A stretch of 64,000 nucleotides of DNA from Zoroaster sp. YZ-2022 (taxonomy: Eukaryota > Echinodermata > Asteroidea > Forcipulatida > Zoroasteridae), in the NCBI GenBank assembly GCA_029582265.1, contig CM055816.1, forward strand, positions 33,491,049 through 33,555,048, in the 5' to 3' direction. A program made the translations under genes and the position numbers. Under the pieces are notes generated by a model. The model did no database searches. It was given only the letters and a program-made list of their open reading frames with translations, and was not told where the DNA came from. This document shows, piece after piece, positions 35,554 to 46,033 of the stretch; position 1 is the first letter of the stretch; each line of letters starts with the position of its first letter.

Positions 35554-35625
35554 TTTTGTTGTGCAGTTTTGCAGTGCGATACCAGTTGAAGAAGATGCTC
35601 TTGGGTATGATGCTGATCTTTTCAC

Positions 35626-36357
35626 TCTTCTGCCCTCACTATGTGTTAGTGTAAACTAGTGTACACAGCTATGCAGAGGTTAAACACATATCCAAAAGTA
35701 GGCAGACAGAATTTGACTTGAGCCGTTTTAATGGAAGCAGTGTGAAACTGTAAACAAACAATACAGAACACATTTGAGTTATAACAAATAAACCACACTG
35801 AATAGCAATAATATGCAAGAAGCCTTAGGACTAAGACAAGTCTATCCTAACTTAAATATAGGTGGGCACAGAATATGGCCCCACACAGGGACAAATGAAC
35901 AAGAATTCTCTACAATCACATGCACGGAACTAGATAAAATTGGGAAGCAATATCCAGAAAAGGCAGTAACAATAAAGACATGAACTTGTAAATTATCCCT
36001 AAGAAACTATGCATTGATGTGCCCAATAGCCCAGTCATAATACTGAACGTTTAATGCAGGCATGTATTATACAAGTACGTGTACATGTGGTCATACGATA
36101 TGACAAACACTAATTTTAGCAATAAACTACTCCTTATAAAAGTAGTAAATGAGCTAGTAAAACTATACATTATAAAATGCAGTATAAGGAACTTACAGAT
36201 CGTGCTTGTCAAGGGCAAGAATCAAGGATATAAGATGCAACTGCATAACTTGAGCATACCTCCATGTTCTAACGTTAGTCACATGGATTGCAAAAACGCT
36301 AAGATGTATAAATATCAATAACACGAGAGGGCGCTAAACAGTCTCGAGAGCGGAACA
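35626..36357 (-). repeat. BEL 5' LTR
   Basis: Partner of the LTR at 25476; transcription of the element would start here and run to the left. Confidence 0.92.
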
Positions 36358-36822
36358 ATAGTGGATGCTGAGATTGATTATCCGGTCGATTTACAATCTA
36401 GTATCGATCGATATCAAAAATCCATATCGGATACTAAAACGCGACTAAATTTTATCGTTGGAGATTTATTATACATGATGCTGAGCGATATGAATATGCG
36501 TATCGGGTCGTACGTCGGATACAATAACAATATTTTAATCGCAACGTCTGATTTATCTTTAGGATTGAATCGAGACGTGAATTCAGATCCCATTCCTTCT
36601 CCTCTTCCACCTTTACAATCGATGCCGCCGTTAGCCGCTAAACATGTGGAAGATGATCTAGCATCGAACCCTACAATAACAAATGTGCAAGAATCTCCCT
36701 CTACAATATACAAAGACTCTTTGGAAGAATCAAGTACAACCGCAACGCACCAAGAAGAAAAAAATGCTTTAATTATTGGTTTTGCGGCATTGATGGGATT
36801 AGGTTTAATTATTTATGAATTG

Positions 36823-37158
36823 TTAGGCTAGAGTTTTTTCTGCATCCAAGTTAGAATTAAAACGCCAACCCCCGTCAAGGCTAGCCACAAATGTTCCACC
36901 GTCCATGTGACGATGCCAGAAGCTGTTTTTAAATAACCAACTTACTACCGCACCGATAATACCCGGTAAAGCGGCTAACGCTTTTTCTCCGAGTTTAGCT
37001 AATACACTCGCTAGATTTTTAAATGTTTTTTGTATCCACTCTTTTACACCGCCGCCACTCGGTTCTGGGGGTGTTGGTGTAGATTTAGGGGGTGCGGGTT
37101 CTGGTATAGCTGAATTTACAGCATTTACGATCGATTCGACTATAAAAGCAATGGTCAT
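36823..37158 (-). CDS. Polinton small membrane-active-type protein
   Basis: 111 residues: a short hydrophobic start (MTIAFIVESIVNAVNSAIP), a Pro-rich linker, then VKEWIQKTFKNLASVLAKL, an amphipathic helix, and a hydrophobic LPGIIGAVVSWLFKNS segment. The last codons overlap the stop of the convergent + strand gene by 9 bp. Similar small proteins with an amphipathic helix and a GIIG..VSWL segment are common in Polintons; a membrane role is inference. Confidence 0.6.
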   Translation of the reverse strand: MTIAFIVESIVNAVNSAIPEPAPPKSTPTPPEPSGGGVKEWIQKTFKNLASVLAKLGEKALAALPGIIGAVVSWLFKNSFWHRHMDGGTFVASLDGGWRFNSNLDAEKTLA

Positions 37159-37187
37159 ACTAACAGCCGTTAATATACTAACGATCG

Positions 37188-37745
37188 TTATACCTTGTTC
37201 TCTAAATAAAGTTTAAATTTTTCCCCCAACGTGTCGTCGCTTTCCAACACGTTGCGAATCGTTTCTTTAATTCTGTTGATTTGACCGCGAAGAATGCGAT
37301 CTTGCGTACTCGCGGCCTCTAATCTAGCTTGTCTTTCGTCTCTCGCTGCTTCTAGCCGTTTACGTAGATTTGAGGTTTCTTATACATCTTCATCGTCTCG
37401 ATCTCGAGCGCTTACGTATCTTTTTTCATAATCGGAAATTACTATGTCGAGTTGGCTCAATCTGGCAAAATTATTCGTTAGTTCGCCTCGAGTCGTTTGC
37501 ATGGCTTTACCGATACCCATCAGTTCTCGTATTAAAATCCTGTCCGAGAACGAGTGCAGAATAGATTCTTGTTCTTCTCTCGAAGCGCTAAATAGTTCTT
37601 GCATGGCTATTTCTACGTTATTCGCTTCTTGTACGCGTTGTTGTTGTTGCGGCGGTATAGACGGTAACTTTCTACCCGACGGCGGTCTTTCTGACGCATC
37701 TATCGTCGTTACGACACTTTCGAGCGCTTCTTTTTCTTTTCCCTA
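37188..37745 (-). pseudogene. Polinton coiled-coil protein, start lost and one internal stop
   Basis: An open frame runs from about 37743 to a TAA at 37188. It opens with KEKEALESVV, has a Pro/Gln patch, then a helical region with MQELFSASREEQ and KAMQTTRGEL, an in-frame TAA near 37381, and a further Arg/Glu coiled coil (RKRLEAARDERQARLEA). There is no ATG before 37604; the expected start position holds TAG. Probably a virion or scaffold component by position; family unknown. Confidence 0.5.
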
Positions 37746-37749
37746 GATT

Positions 37750-38674
37750 TTAATTTTTAAACCATAGTCTTTTACGCCCAACCGCTCTCTCATAAATAAA
37801 GGTCCCCGATTTACCCGTAGCTTTGTGAGCTCTACTAGATATCGTACTCAGCGAAGCAAATTCTTTCGGCCTTCCGTCGATCGACAACTTTACGTTGTCG
37901 AAATAAAAACCATCTTCGCGAAAATGAAATTTATCGTATTCCGGTAGTTTATCGATATCGTAGTTTAGACCTTTTACGAATTTTACCAAGTCGTCGGCTT
38001 TTTGACTCGCTAGTCGCGCCGATGGATCGACGTCAAAATCAGTATCCCCCAATTTGATTCGTTCCAATCTTTCCATTTCCATTTTTTCCCTATTTCTTTC
38101 TAATCTCGCAAAATTTTCTCTTTCTTCCTCTGGTATACCCAGTTGAGTATCATCTTCATCTTCGGGGTGATTATACATTGGATCCAACTCTATGAAATTC
38201 ATGCCCTCCTTCCGCCATTTTACAATGACGCCATTTAATCTTTTTAAAAATAATTTCCAACTCGCGTAACCTACGGCGCTCATCCCTAATACGATAAATA
38301 GTATTTCTCGCGTTTTTTTTATCTTGGCTCGGAACGTAAAAATCCTCAAGTTGAGGTTCGTTGTATAAATCTTTCAGTAAATTTATTCGTTTGCCACTAA
38401 CGATATGATATTCATTGATCGCTTCGTCAATGTTGTTGAACGTTTTTTCAGCGCTCGATTCTTTTTGTATTTTTTCGTTTAAATAATCTAGATATTTTAA
38501 ACGCTTTTTACTAAATTCATCTCTGGCTCTCGTAAGTTGTTCTAGCGCTAAATCGTGTCTTTTACGTTCTTGTTCGACATCGCTAGAACGAAAATTACTA
38601 AATAAAAAAATTGATCCGGTAAAAGCCAACGCATTTATGACCGCACCGCCAATCATCATCGCTACAGACACCAT
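37750..38674 (-). pseudogene. Polinton membrane/coiled-coil protein in two overlapping frames
   Basis: The first frame (38674 to 38171) begins MVSVAMMIGGAVINALAFTG, a hydrophobic N-terminus, then a long charged coiled coil (EQERKRHDLALEQL) and a DFYVPS motif. A second frame (38349 to 37750) picks up with ILFIVLGMSAVGYASWKLF, a second membrane segment, and an acidic C-terminal part. The frame switch coincides with an A8 run at about 38313-38320. In Polintons I know of this type of protein, the N-terminal hydrophobic segment, coiled coil and second hydrophobic segment are in one chain, so the two are probably one gene. A programmed shift cannot be excluded. Confidence 0.55.
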
Positions 38675-38728
38675 TTTACTTTTTCTTTTAAAATTTTTAT
38701 TTTATTTTATAATTGTTAAATATAAAAT
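38675..38728. promoter_or_regulatory. 54-bp divergent promoter
   Basis: A compact AT-rich spacer (TTTATTTTATAATTG, AAATATAAAAT) between the minus-strand gene ending here and the capsid gene starting at 38729. TATA-like on both strands. Confidence 0.35.
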
Positions 38729-39974
38729 ATGATGAATGCGTACGGAGATGTACTCGATCCATACAGAAGATTAAGAAACCCTTTGCGATTAAAAGGATCG
38801 CGTCAAAAAGTCGTCATTACAAACAATCCGAGCGTCATTACCGAAAATCAATTGTTGAAGGTTCGTTTTCCAAATTTAGGAATAAATGACGTCATCGTTC
38901 CCGGAACGGTTCGACTAGCTTTCAACATTGCTCTAGAGGCTGCCAATGATAATACGAGAACGATGGTGCATAACAAAGGTAGAGCCATCGTAAAAATATA
39001 ATCATTAAAATGGAAGGAAATGAAATATTTTCATTAAACGATGCGGATGTGTTCAATTGTTATAAAGACGAATGGTTAACGAAAGATCAACGCGAAAATC
39101 TAGCGTACCAAGGAATCGAAGATGCTAACGTGACTAAATTGCGAGTAGAGGCCAGCGACGCGGTTCCCGCAGGCGGCGGAGGAAAAGATAAAGCCATCGC
39201 GGATACATTTTTGAATTGTTGACCGATCATCAGCCCTTTTACCAATCGGGGATCGGAGATCGATTGACTTATGAATTCGTGTTTAATAAATTTTCTAGCG
39301 TGATTAAAAGCACCGACGATAATGCGAAATATATCATAAGTGGGATTTCTGTAGAATATCATGTCGTTCATATACCGGAACTCGCTCGAATGATTAAAAA
39401 TCAATATAGCAACCGGTTGTCGATATTGTTTGATCGCGTTCTAAGACAGAGCGTGACTCCGTTAAACAAACGCGATACGACGTGGAATATAAATTTAAAT
39501 ACCCCCGCAAAAAGTATGAAAGGAATATTGTTTTTATTCAAAGAGCCCGATGTAAAAGAAACGAACATATTTTATAATCCAAAAATCGATAAAGTTTCAA
39601 TTACGATCGAAGGCGTTCCCAATCAACTCTACGCGCACGGAATGAAAAGGTATCAACATTGGGAAGAAATTCAAAAATATTTCGGTGATTCGAACAAACA
39701 ACACGCTATTCAAATCGTTAAAGCTCTAAATTTATCCAACGTCAAACAAGCCGATTATTTACTCAATCGATACGGTTTATTTTTAGATATGAGAACGAGC
39801 GACGACAATAAAATACACGGAAGTGGAAGACCAGTACAAAACTTATCCGAAGGAATTACCATTCAAATAGATAAGGAATCGGAAGCCCCGGGTGAATTAT
39901 ACATGTACACTTTTATTATTATGGACGCGCAACTTGTTATAAGAAACGGACGTTTTGAATCCGTCGATTATTAG
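38729..39974 (+). pseudogene. Polinton major capsid protein candidate (two 1-bp frameshifts)
   Basis: Three successive frames make one gene: 38729-39001 (MMNAYGDVLDPYRR, NQLLKVRFPNLGIND, VPGTVRLAFNIAL), 39010-39222 (IFSLNDADVFNCYKDEW, QRENLAYQG) and 39216-39974 (SGIGDRLTYEFVF ... ending GRFESVDY). The breaks are at an A run near 38993 and an AATTG near 39214. The beta-strand-rich pattern and the order of blocks match the double jelly-roll major capsid protein of Polintons, which would form the hexameric shell units. Total length about 415 codons is shorter than many family members. Assignment is by recognition of the blocks, not alignment. Confidence 0.7.
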
Positions 39975-40124
39975 CGCTTGCGCAAAGAGCAAAGCGAAAT
40001 CATCTTGACTAATATTAAAAACAATGTTCATAAAAGAGCCACACGTTGCGTTAATTTGCGGACAAACCGGATGCGGAAAAACTGAATTTGTTTTAAATTT
40101 GTTGGAAAAAGAATATTTTAAATA

Positions 40125-41923
40125 CAGGGTGTCCCCATAAAAAGTATACCGAAATAAAAATTACTGTAATGGCAAAACTACTTTATATATGGGAAAGAGA
40201 AATATATCTCTAGAAAGGGCAGAATGTCCTCTTTGCAATGGTATACAGCTTGTGATGTTATTGACACAGATGAGTGAACAAACTAGACAGATGTTAAGGG
40301 TACTGAAAGCAGGACTGTGACAAATTTGCATATTTGAATAACAAAGCTCAACCATGCAAGTGTGCAGAATACCAAATGCCTGTGCTTTTTCAACACATTC
40401 TTGAAAACAAGGAATGTGCCTAAAACAATGTAATCTGCTTTGTTTTCGCTACTTACCTCAAAAGTTTAATGTGCTGTGCCCTCCACATGGCCACCATTCC
40501 TGTCAATGCACATCTGACATCTTCGTAACATGTCCCTTACTGCTCGTCTGATCATTCCAGGGTCTTGATGGAGATTATCGACTTCTTCCACTATTCTTGC
40601 ACGTAACTCCTGAACATTGGCTGGGGGTGTAGTGAAAATTTTGTTCTGCAGGTCACCCCATAAAAAGAAATCGCATGGTGTCAAATCCGGCGAACGTGGC
40701 GGCCATTCAACTTCATTGTAAACAGCAATTACTCTGTTCCCAAAAGGTTCTGCCAGACGTTGCCTCACAGCAACAAGTCTGTGAGGTGGGGCGCCATCCT
40801 GAGCCCACCACACCTCCTGAAAGCTCCACGTCGTTGTCTCGGGAAGATCTGTTCCATTGCTGGCACCACAGATTCATTAATCAGATTCAAATAGTCCTGT
40901 CCATTTAAATTTCCTTGGAAGAAAATGGTCCCATAATGATCCATTACCACAATCCAACCCATACATTCACCCTCTCCCTGCTCATGTTTCGCTCATAGGA
41001 CGCAGCTGCAGGTGGATTACGACGTTCAGCATACACATGCTCGTTATGGAAGTTAACTGTTCCATTCATGCAAAAACCTGCCTCATCTCCAATGATAAAG
41101 AATTGAAGAAACTGTTCATCCCTGTTACATTTATCCAAAAACCACCGTGAAAATGTGACTCTTCTGTCATAATCTGCTTGCAGGAGTTGATGCTGAACAT
41201 GGATGTGATAGGGATGAAGGTGTAAATCATTTCGTGTGATGTTGTTGAACGTTGCATGTGGTATACCAGTACCATTTCTCCTGCTGCTAATCCTTGGGTT
41301 TCTTTCAACTGCTTCTCTTACCAATTCGATGTTTTCCTGAGACCTTCCAGTTCGTGGACGTCCAGATCGACCTGTGTTACGGTTTAAACTTGTGCCATGT
41401 TCACCATACTTTTTTACATTTTTCCAGATAGTCCGTTTTGTTGGCGGTTCCCTGTCCGGGAAACGAATCCTGAAGGCATTTTGAGTTGCAACATAACTTT
41501 TTGTTTCATGGTACTTCTGGACAACAAATGCCCGCTGCTCAACTGTGAACTGGACCATGTTTGCTAATGAAGTGAAAGTTTCCTACAGCATGCAATGCTT
41601 TTGCTGCATCCAGTAAGCACATTACACAATGCAGGTAAGATGAACATTCATGTGTTGAAAAAGCAAAGGCATTTGGTATTCTGCACACTTGCATGGTTGA
41701 GCTTTGTTATTCAAATATGCAAACTTGTCACAGTCCTGCTTTCAGTACCCTTAACATCTGTCTAGTTTGTTCACTCATCTGTGTCAATAACATCACAAGC
41801 TGTATACCATTGCAAAGAGGACATTCTGCCCTTTCTAGAGATATATTTCTCTTTCCCATATATAAAGTAGTTTTGCCATTACAGTAATTTTAATCTCGGT
41901 ATACTTTTTATGGGGACACCCTG
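40125..41923 (-). mobile_element. Tc1/mariner element with ~255-bp inverted ends
   Basis: Left end CAGGGTGTCCCCATAAAAAG at 40125 and its complement ending at 41923 extend as inverted repeats for about 255 bp. TA is duplicated at 40123-40124 and 41924-41925. Size 1,799 bp with one transposase on the minus strand. Confidence 0.92.
40466..41558 (-). pseudogene. Tc1/mariner-type transposase (two frameshifts)
   Basis: From ATG 41558: MVQFTVEQRAFVVQKYHETK starts a helix-turn-helix of the kind found in arthropod and mollusc mariner-like elements; TGRSGRPRTGRS is the linker; IGDEAGFCMNG carries catalytic Asp 1. A frame change near 40955 leads to GTIFFQGNLNGQDYL, and another near 40805 to WWAQDGAPPH (Asp 2) and PPRSPDLTPCDFFLWG (Asp 3). 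The catalytic set is therefore DDD and complete, but not in one frame. Family-length is normal. Confidence 0.88.
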
Positions 41924-42610
41924 TATTTCGAGACGATCGTTATATTATGTCCCACCATCGGTGAGAACAACACGTATCAAAATAGAAAATGGATTTGGAA
42001 CGACGAGCGAGTGCTCGTTGACGATTTAAAAAATTATACGTTAAATAAAGCGATAAAAATGTATAGCGATGTATTCAAAGGAGATAAAACGTTGTTTATC
42101 ATCGACGATTGTAGCGCGAATAAAGGATTGCTATATAAAAAAAAATTCAGAAGAGCAGCGGCAAGAGCTATCGTACTTGGCTGTTATGCTGGGTTTACAC
42201 TGGGGCCACGATGGCCACGATCTGCACGATTCAAAAAAAGCGTGGAGCTCCACGATTTATTGTTTACTTTTTCTTTTTCTACGCTTTCATACGCTTTCCT
42301 ACTCTCTGAGTACGTTTTGTTACGATCTGTAACGTTTTGTTACGAAGCCAACACGATTCTGGTCAAGGTCTGCCACGATTTTCATCACGTTCCCTCAAGT
42401 TCTGTTACGATAACCACGATATGCTCTCACGTTCTGTCACGTTCTGTTAGGTTCTGTTTAGATCTCTCATGTTCATCAAGTTCTGTTAAGATCTCCTACG
42501 ATTTATGACCACGATTTGAGCAAGATTGCCACGCTTGGAGCACGATTGGGGTATAAAAAGGAGGCAGGGGGTCACCCTCTCATTCTCTCCAGAGATACCA
42601 ATGAGGAACC

Positions 42611-43345
42611 ATGCATCCAAGAGATGAAGAAGATGCTGAATTGGCAATTCTGGTTTATGCATATATAGTCGCTCGAAAAAAAAAGAGGCAGCAGCAGCAA
42701 GAAGAGACAGAACAGGGCAGGGTAGAAGAGAGAGGAAGGAGAAGAAGAAGGAGAAGGCCTAGGAGGTGGTGGGTGAGACCATGGTTAAGTGCAGACAGAA
42801 GGCACCAGTTGGGGCACTATTCTCAACTTCTCAACAGAGAACTCAGGTGTGAAGATGTTAGCACCTACGCCAACTATGTAAGTATGCCTCCAGATCTATT
42901 TGATGAGATCCTGGAAAGAATAACACCAAGCATAGAGAAGCAAATTACCAGACTTCGAGAACCCCTATCACCTGGATTGAGGCTGGCCCTCACCCTAAGA
43001 CATCTGGCCACTGGTGATAAATACCCTTCACTATCCTATGCCTTCAGATGTAGTCGCTCCTCCATATGCCATATTGTTCCAGAAGTTTGTAAGGCCATTG
43101 TCGAAGCATATAAAGATAAAGTTGTCTCCTGTCCTATCACCTGTGGAGAATGGAAAGCCATAGCAGACCAATTCGAGAAGCAATGGAATGTGCCACATGC
43201 AATAGGGGCTCTGGATGGAAAGCATGTAGCTATCCAAAAGCCAGCACACTCAGGCAGCTTGTACCATAACTACAAGGGATTCTTCTCCATCCCACTCCTG
43301 GCATTGGTGGATGCTGACAACAAGTTCATCTGGATTGAATTGGGT
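42611..43345 (+). pseudogene. Harbinger transposase (HARBI1-type nuclease), C-terminus deleted
   Basis: Frame opens [19 protein letters not shown], has an Arg-rich stretch, a helical region ([34 protein letters not shown]), then catalytic Asp 1 in [11 protein letters not shown] and Asp 2 in [10 protein letters not shown]. The expected third acidic residue and the rest are missing: the sequence jumps near 43345 into the opposite-strand gene, so the frame just runs into antisense sequence to 43390. This copy cannot make an active nuclease. Confidence 0.9.
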
Positions 43346-43352
43346 GGCATGG

Positions 43353-43619
43353 GTCATAGAGGGAGGGGTTGGCCTTCAGGAACTCTATGATCTCCTCCTT
43401 TTGTAGCTCACTGTAGGAGGTCGTGGTCCTCTGCACCCTGGCCCTCTTCTGGGTGGCTGGCAGGTCTGGGAGCTCTTCCTGTGGGGGTGGGGTAGGTGAT
43501 CTTGGCGCTGGCTCTGCATGGACTTCTGCTGGGGCTTCTTCAGCTGCTGGCGGTGGAGGAGGAGGTGCAGAAGCCTTGTCATTATTGGCAGAGGCCTTCC
43601 TTCCTCTTTTGACTGGCAT
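43353..43619 (-). pseudogene. Harbinger MADF/Myb-like protein, truncated
   Basis: Minus-strand frame starts MPVKRGRKASANNDK, is followed by a Pro/Ala/Glu-rich disordered part, and reaches [19 protein letters not shown], the start of a MADF DNA-binding domain that helps the transposase reach the element ends. The domain is cut after about 20 residues by the deletion junction. Confidence 0.8.
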
Positions 43620-44519
43620 CTTTGATGATCAAACTTCTGTTCTACAAGTCAAATCCAAAAACTATAGCTGGTCAAAGCTGAGATGTTTTCGTGTAGAGTG
43701 TTGTAAACGCAATGAATCTTGGAGAGCGCTGGAGCCCTTCCATACACATCGTGGGAATCGCGCGGGAACTTATCAGAGCGTGACAGAGCGTGGGAGCCAA
43801 TCGGGATGATCGTAGCAGAACGTGTCAGAGCGTGATGAAATTACTCATGCTACTCAATGTATCTTGACGAATCGTAGTAGAGCGTGATAGAGCGTGATAG
43901 AAACGTGGTGGGATCGTAGTGAAACGTGAAGGAATCGTGTTTCCAAATTCACCAAGATCCCCTACGATGGCGCATCAAGGTCTGTTACGCTCTGTTAAGG
44001 TCTGTTAAGCTCTACTACGCTCTACTACGATTCCCACGTTCTATCACGCTCTCTCAAGGTTTGGCGTAAAATCGTGATGATCGTGACAAAATTTTTGACA
44101 GTCAAAAATGTTGTCACGATCATCACGATCATCACGATTCCACCAAGTTCCCTCAAGATCATCATGATTCGATCCCACGACCCCCCAAGCTCATCACGAT
44201 TCTCTCAAATCGTGGCGATCGTGGACATCGTGGCCTAGTGTAAACCCAGCATTAGCGGTCGACACGGCAATCGCAGCTGTTGGATTCTTTCTCAAAAATA
44301 TAATAGCGTATTAAAAGATTTTAGAGAGCAACTCAAATGGGTGTGTTTATTTTATTGTAAAGATAGAGACTCGTTGGAAAATTGTCTTCGAGAAAATGAC
44401 GTCATACCAACGAAAGAGTTAAGAATGGAAATTCATGAAAAATTAAAACGCGTTAAACATCGCAAGTTGATTTTAAAAACGGATCAACCTACCGGTTATG
44501 CTATTCTAGACTAAATTGC

Positions 44520-44741
44520 TCGTTCTTACTGAATGCTTACCCTCCATTACTGAATCGTTACCCTCCATTACTGAATGCTTACCCTCCATTACTGAATCGT
44601 TACCCTCCATTACTGAATCGTGACCCTCCATTACTGAATGCTTACCCTCCATTACTGAATGCTTACCCTCCATTACTGAATCGTTACCCTCCATTACTGA
44701 ATCGTTACCCTCCATTACTGAATGCTTACCCTCCATTTACT
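44520..44741. repeat. 21-bp minisatellite, array 1
   Basis: About ten units of TTACTGAATCGTTACCCTCCA or the GCT variant follow directly after the ATPase stop. Read on the minus strand the units give a VMEG(K/N)(H/D)S heptad, but there is no sign of a real gene. Confidence 0.9.
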
Positions 44742-44743
44742 GA

Positions 44744-45051
44744 CACTATGAACAACTTCACCCTGAAAATGCCCTGAAAATCCGTATTGCCTTGAAATAA
44801 CAGTTCTCTTCCTCTCAGATATTGGCAATAATGTTCACGGTGATTTCATGGCAAATTCATGGTGCTCTCGAGAATTAATGAGCTGCCCCAAAACTGCCAC
44901 GAAAAGTTCACTGCGTTTTCACGGCAAAAGAATCCCAAGAGTATTTCATGGTGTTTTCACGGTGTTGTGTCGTCGTTAAATTGACGTGAACTATTTATTT
45001 CACGGTAAAACAGATTTTCAGGGCATTTTCAGGGTAAAGTTATTCATAGTG
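44744..45051. mobile_element. MITE with CACTATGAA ends inside the minisatellite
   Basis: Left end CACTATGAACAACTTCACCC and right end complement (AAAGTTATTCATAGTG) give inverted repeats of ~40 bp. The 308-bp interior has repeats of CACGG/TTTTCACGG type and no coding. CACTA ends suggest an EnSpm/CACTA relative, but no clean 3-bp duplication is visible because the flanks are repetitive. Confidence 0.7.
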
Positions 45052-45053
45052 TA

Positions 45054-45190
45054 AATCGTTACCCTCCATTACTGAATGCTTACCCTCCATTACTGAATCG
45101 TTACCCTCCATTACTGAATCGTTACCCTCCATTACTGAATGCTTACCCTCCATTACTGAATTGTTACCCTCCATTACTTAGTAATTACTG
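45054..45190. repeat. 21-bp minisatellite, array 2
   Basis: Six or so further units of the same 21-bp repeat on the other side of the MITE, so the two arrays were one before the MITE arrived. Confidence 0.9.
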
Positions 45191-45224
45191 AATCGTTACT
45201 TAAATAAATTATAAGTACTTGGAA

Positions 45225-45330
45225 CAAAAGTCATTCATGTTACCCCCATCATCGGATGATGAAAGTGACAACGTGCTGCTGTTGCTGAAGCAACGAAACA
45301 AACGACTCTTGTTTTTTACTGATGGGTTAT
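45225..45330 (+). pseudogene. Decayed copy of the 5' end of the next Polinton gene
   Basis: The stretch with CATGTTACCCCCATCATCGG, then GTGACAACGTGCTGCTG and AACGAAACAAACGACTCTTG resembles 45440-45540 inside the following gene. It has diverged and has no continuous frame. Confidence 0.5.
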
Positions 45331-45400
45331 CTAGCATTACTTAATGGTTACTCTCTGTTGTTTTAAATTTTACTTATTATTCTATAAATACTTACAATAA

Positions 45401-46033
45401 ATGGAAGACCTTCATAAACTGGTAACTGAAAATCCATCCATGTTAAGCCCACCATCCGTGTTAAGCCCACCATCCGCGGATGGTAATACGAGTGACAGCT
45501 TGCTGCTGAAGCAAAAACAACGAGACAAACGACTCTTGGCTGTTGTAGCGGGAGGAGATTCAAAAAAATATTTAGGAAAAGAGTATTCCGTCAGTGACAT
45601 TGAAGCTTTGACTACGGAAGAGCGAGATGTATTTTACACGCAATACGAAACTAAATTAGGCCGTGATATAACAGAGTCGTTAGGTAGCGCCTTTCTAACA
45701 TGTTATGCCAAATTATTAGGATTTAGTTTAAAAAGCATTGATTTATACGGCCATCATTTTGAAATTGACGACGAAGGTAAATTAATTACAGATTTAGAAA
45801 AAGATCCATTCATTTCGAGCATGCTTTCTACCGTAGCGTGCGATATATACTACAACTACGGTATGTTTGTAGCGCCGCTCTCTGCAACGATAATTACGGC
45901 AAAACATTTAAAAAGAAAAGAAGAATCTTGCATAGATAATAAAAGCGATGGAAGCGAACGAGTTGGAGAAAGCGCAGCCGGAGCAAACGCAAGCTGTGGA
46001 GACACCGTCGTCAGTAACGAAGACGAACAATAA
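45401..46033 (+). CDS. Polinton protein of 210 residues, unknown
   Basis: Starts MEDLHKLVTENPSM with a short internal repeat (SPPSVLSPPS), then a basic KQKQRDKRLL block, and a globular helical part (FYTQYETKLGRDITES, LTCYAKLLGFSLKSIDLYG). The C-terminus is Ser/Gly-rich and overlaps the next gene by 86 bp in another frame. The helical domain is of the type found upstream of the small membrane protein in Polintons. Function unknown. No frameshift. Confidence 0.6.
   Translation: MEDLHKLVTENPSMLSPPSVLSPPSADGNTSDSLLLKQKQRDKRLLAVVAGGDSKKYLGKEYSVSDIEALTTEERDVFYTQYETKLGRDITESLGSAFLTCYAKLLGFSLKSIDLYGHHFEIDDEGKLITDLEKDPFISSMLSTVACDIYYNYGMFVAPLSATIITAKHLKRKEESCIDNKSDGSERVGESAAGANASCGDTVVSNEDEQ

Larger units (their letters stand above)
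42187..44251 (+). mobile_element. PIF/Harbinger element with internal deletion
   Basis: Ends TGCTGGGTTTACACT.GG and complement, with TTA duplicated at 42184-42186 and 44252-44254, the typical 3-bp target of PIF/Harbinger. Inside are a truncated transposase (+) and a truncated MADF-type DNA-binding protein (-). Both subterminal regions (about 42190-42560 and 43740-44250) are packed with short CACGATT/ACGTTCTGT-type motifs. Confidence 0.92.
40024..44514 (+). pseudogene. Polinton packaging ATPase, split by two DNA transposons
   Basis: FtsK/HerA-type ATPase that would pump DNA into the capsid. Piece 1 (40024-40124) has Walker A (GQTGCGKTEF, 40060-40089). Piece 2 (41926-42186) has Walker B (KTLFIIDDCSA) and ends in a frame shifted by one base at an A9 run near 42139-42147. 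Piece 3 (44255-44514) holds the C-terminal part with a SGRHG-type arginine region, KDRDSLENCLRENDV and a final YAILD stop. A mariner element (TA duplicated) lies between pieces 1 and 2 and a Harbinger element (TTA duplicated) between 2 and 3; the frame is consistent on both sides of each. Confidence 0.88.

Noticed and set aside
44506..44736. Repeat protein of VMEG-type heptads
   Set aside because: It is the minus-strand reading of a 21-bp minisatellite with no start context or flanking coding signal.
44520..45190. CRISPR-like array
   Set aside because: Units are contiguous 21-bp repeats with no spacers and the genome is eukaryotic.
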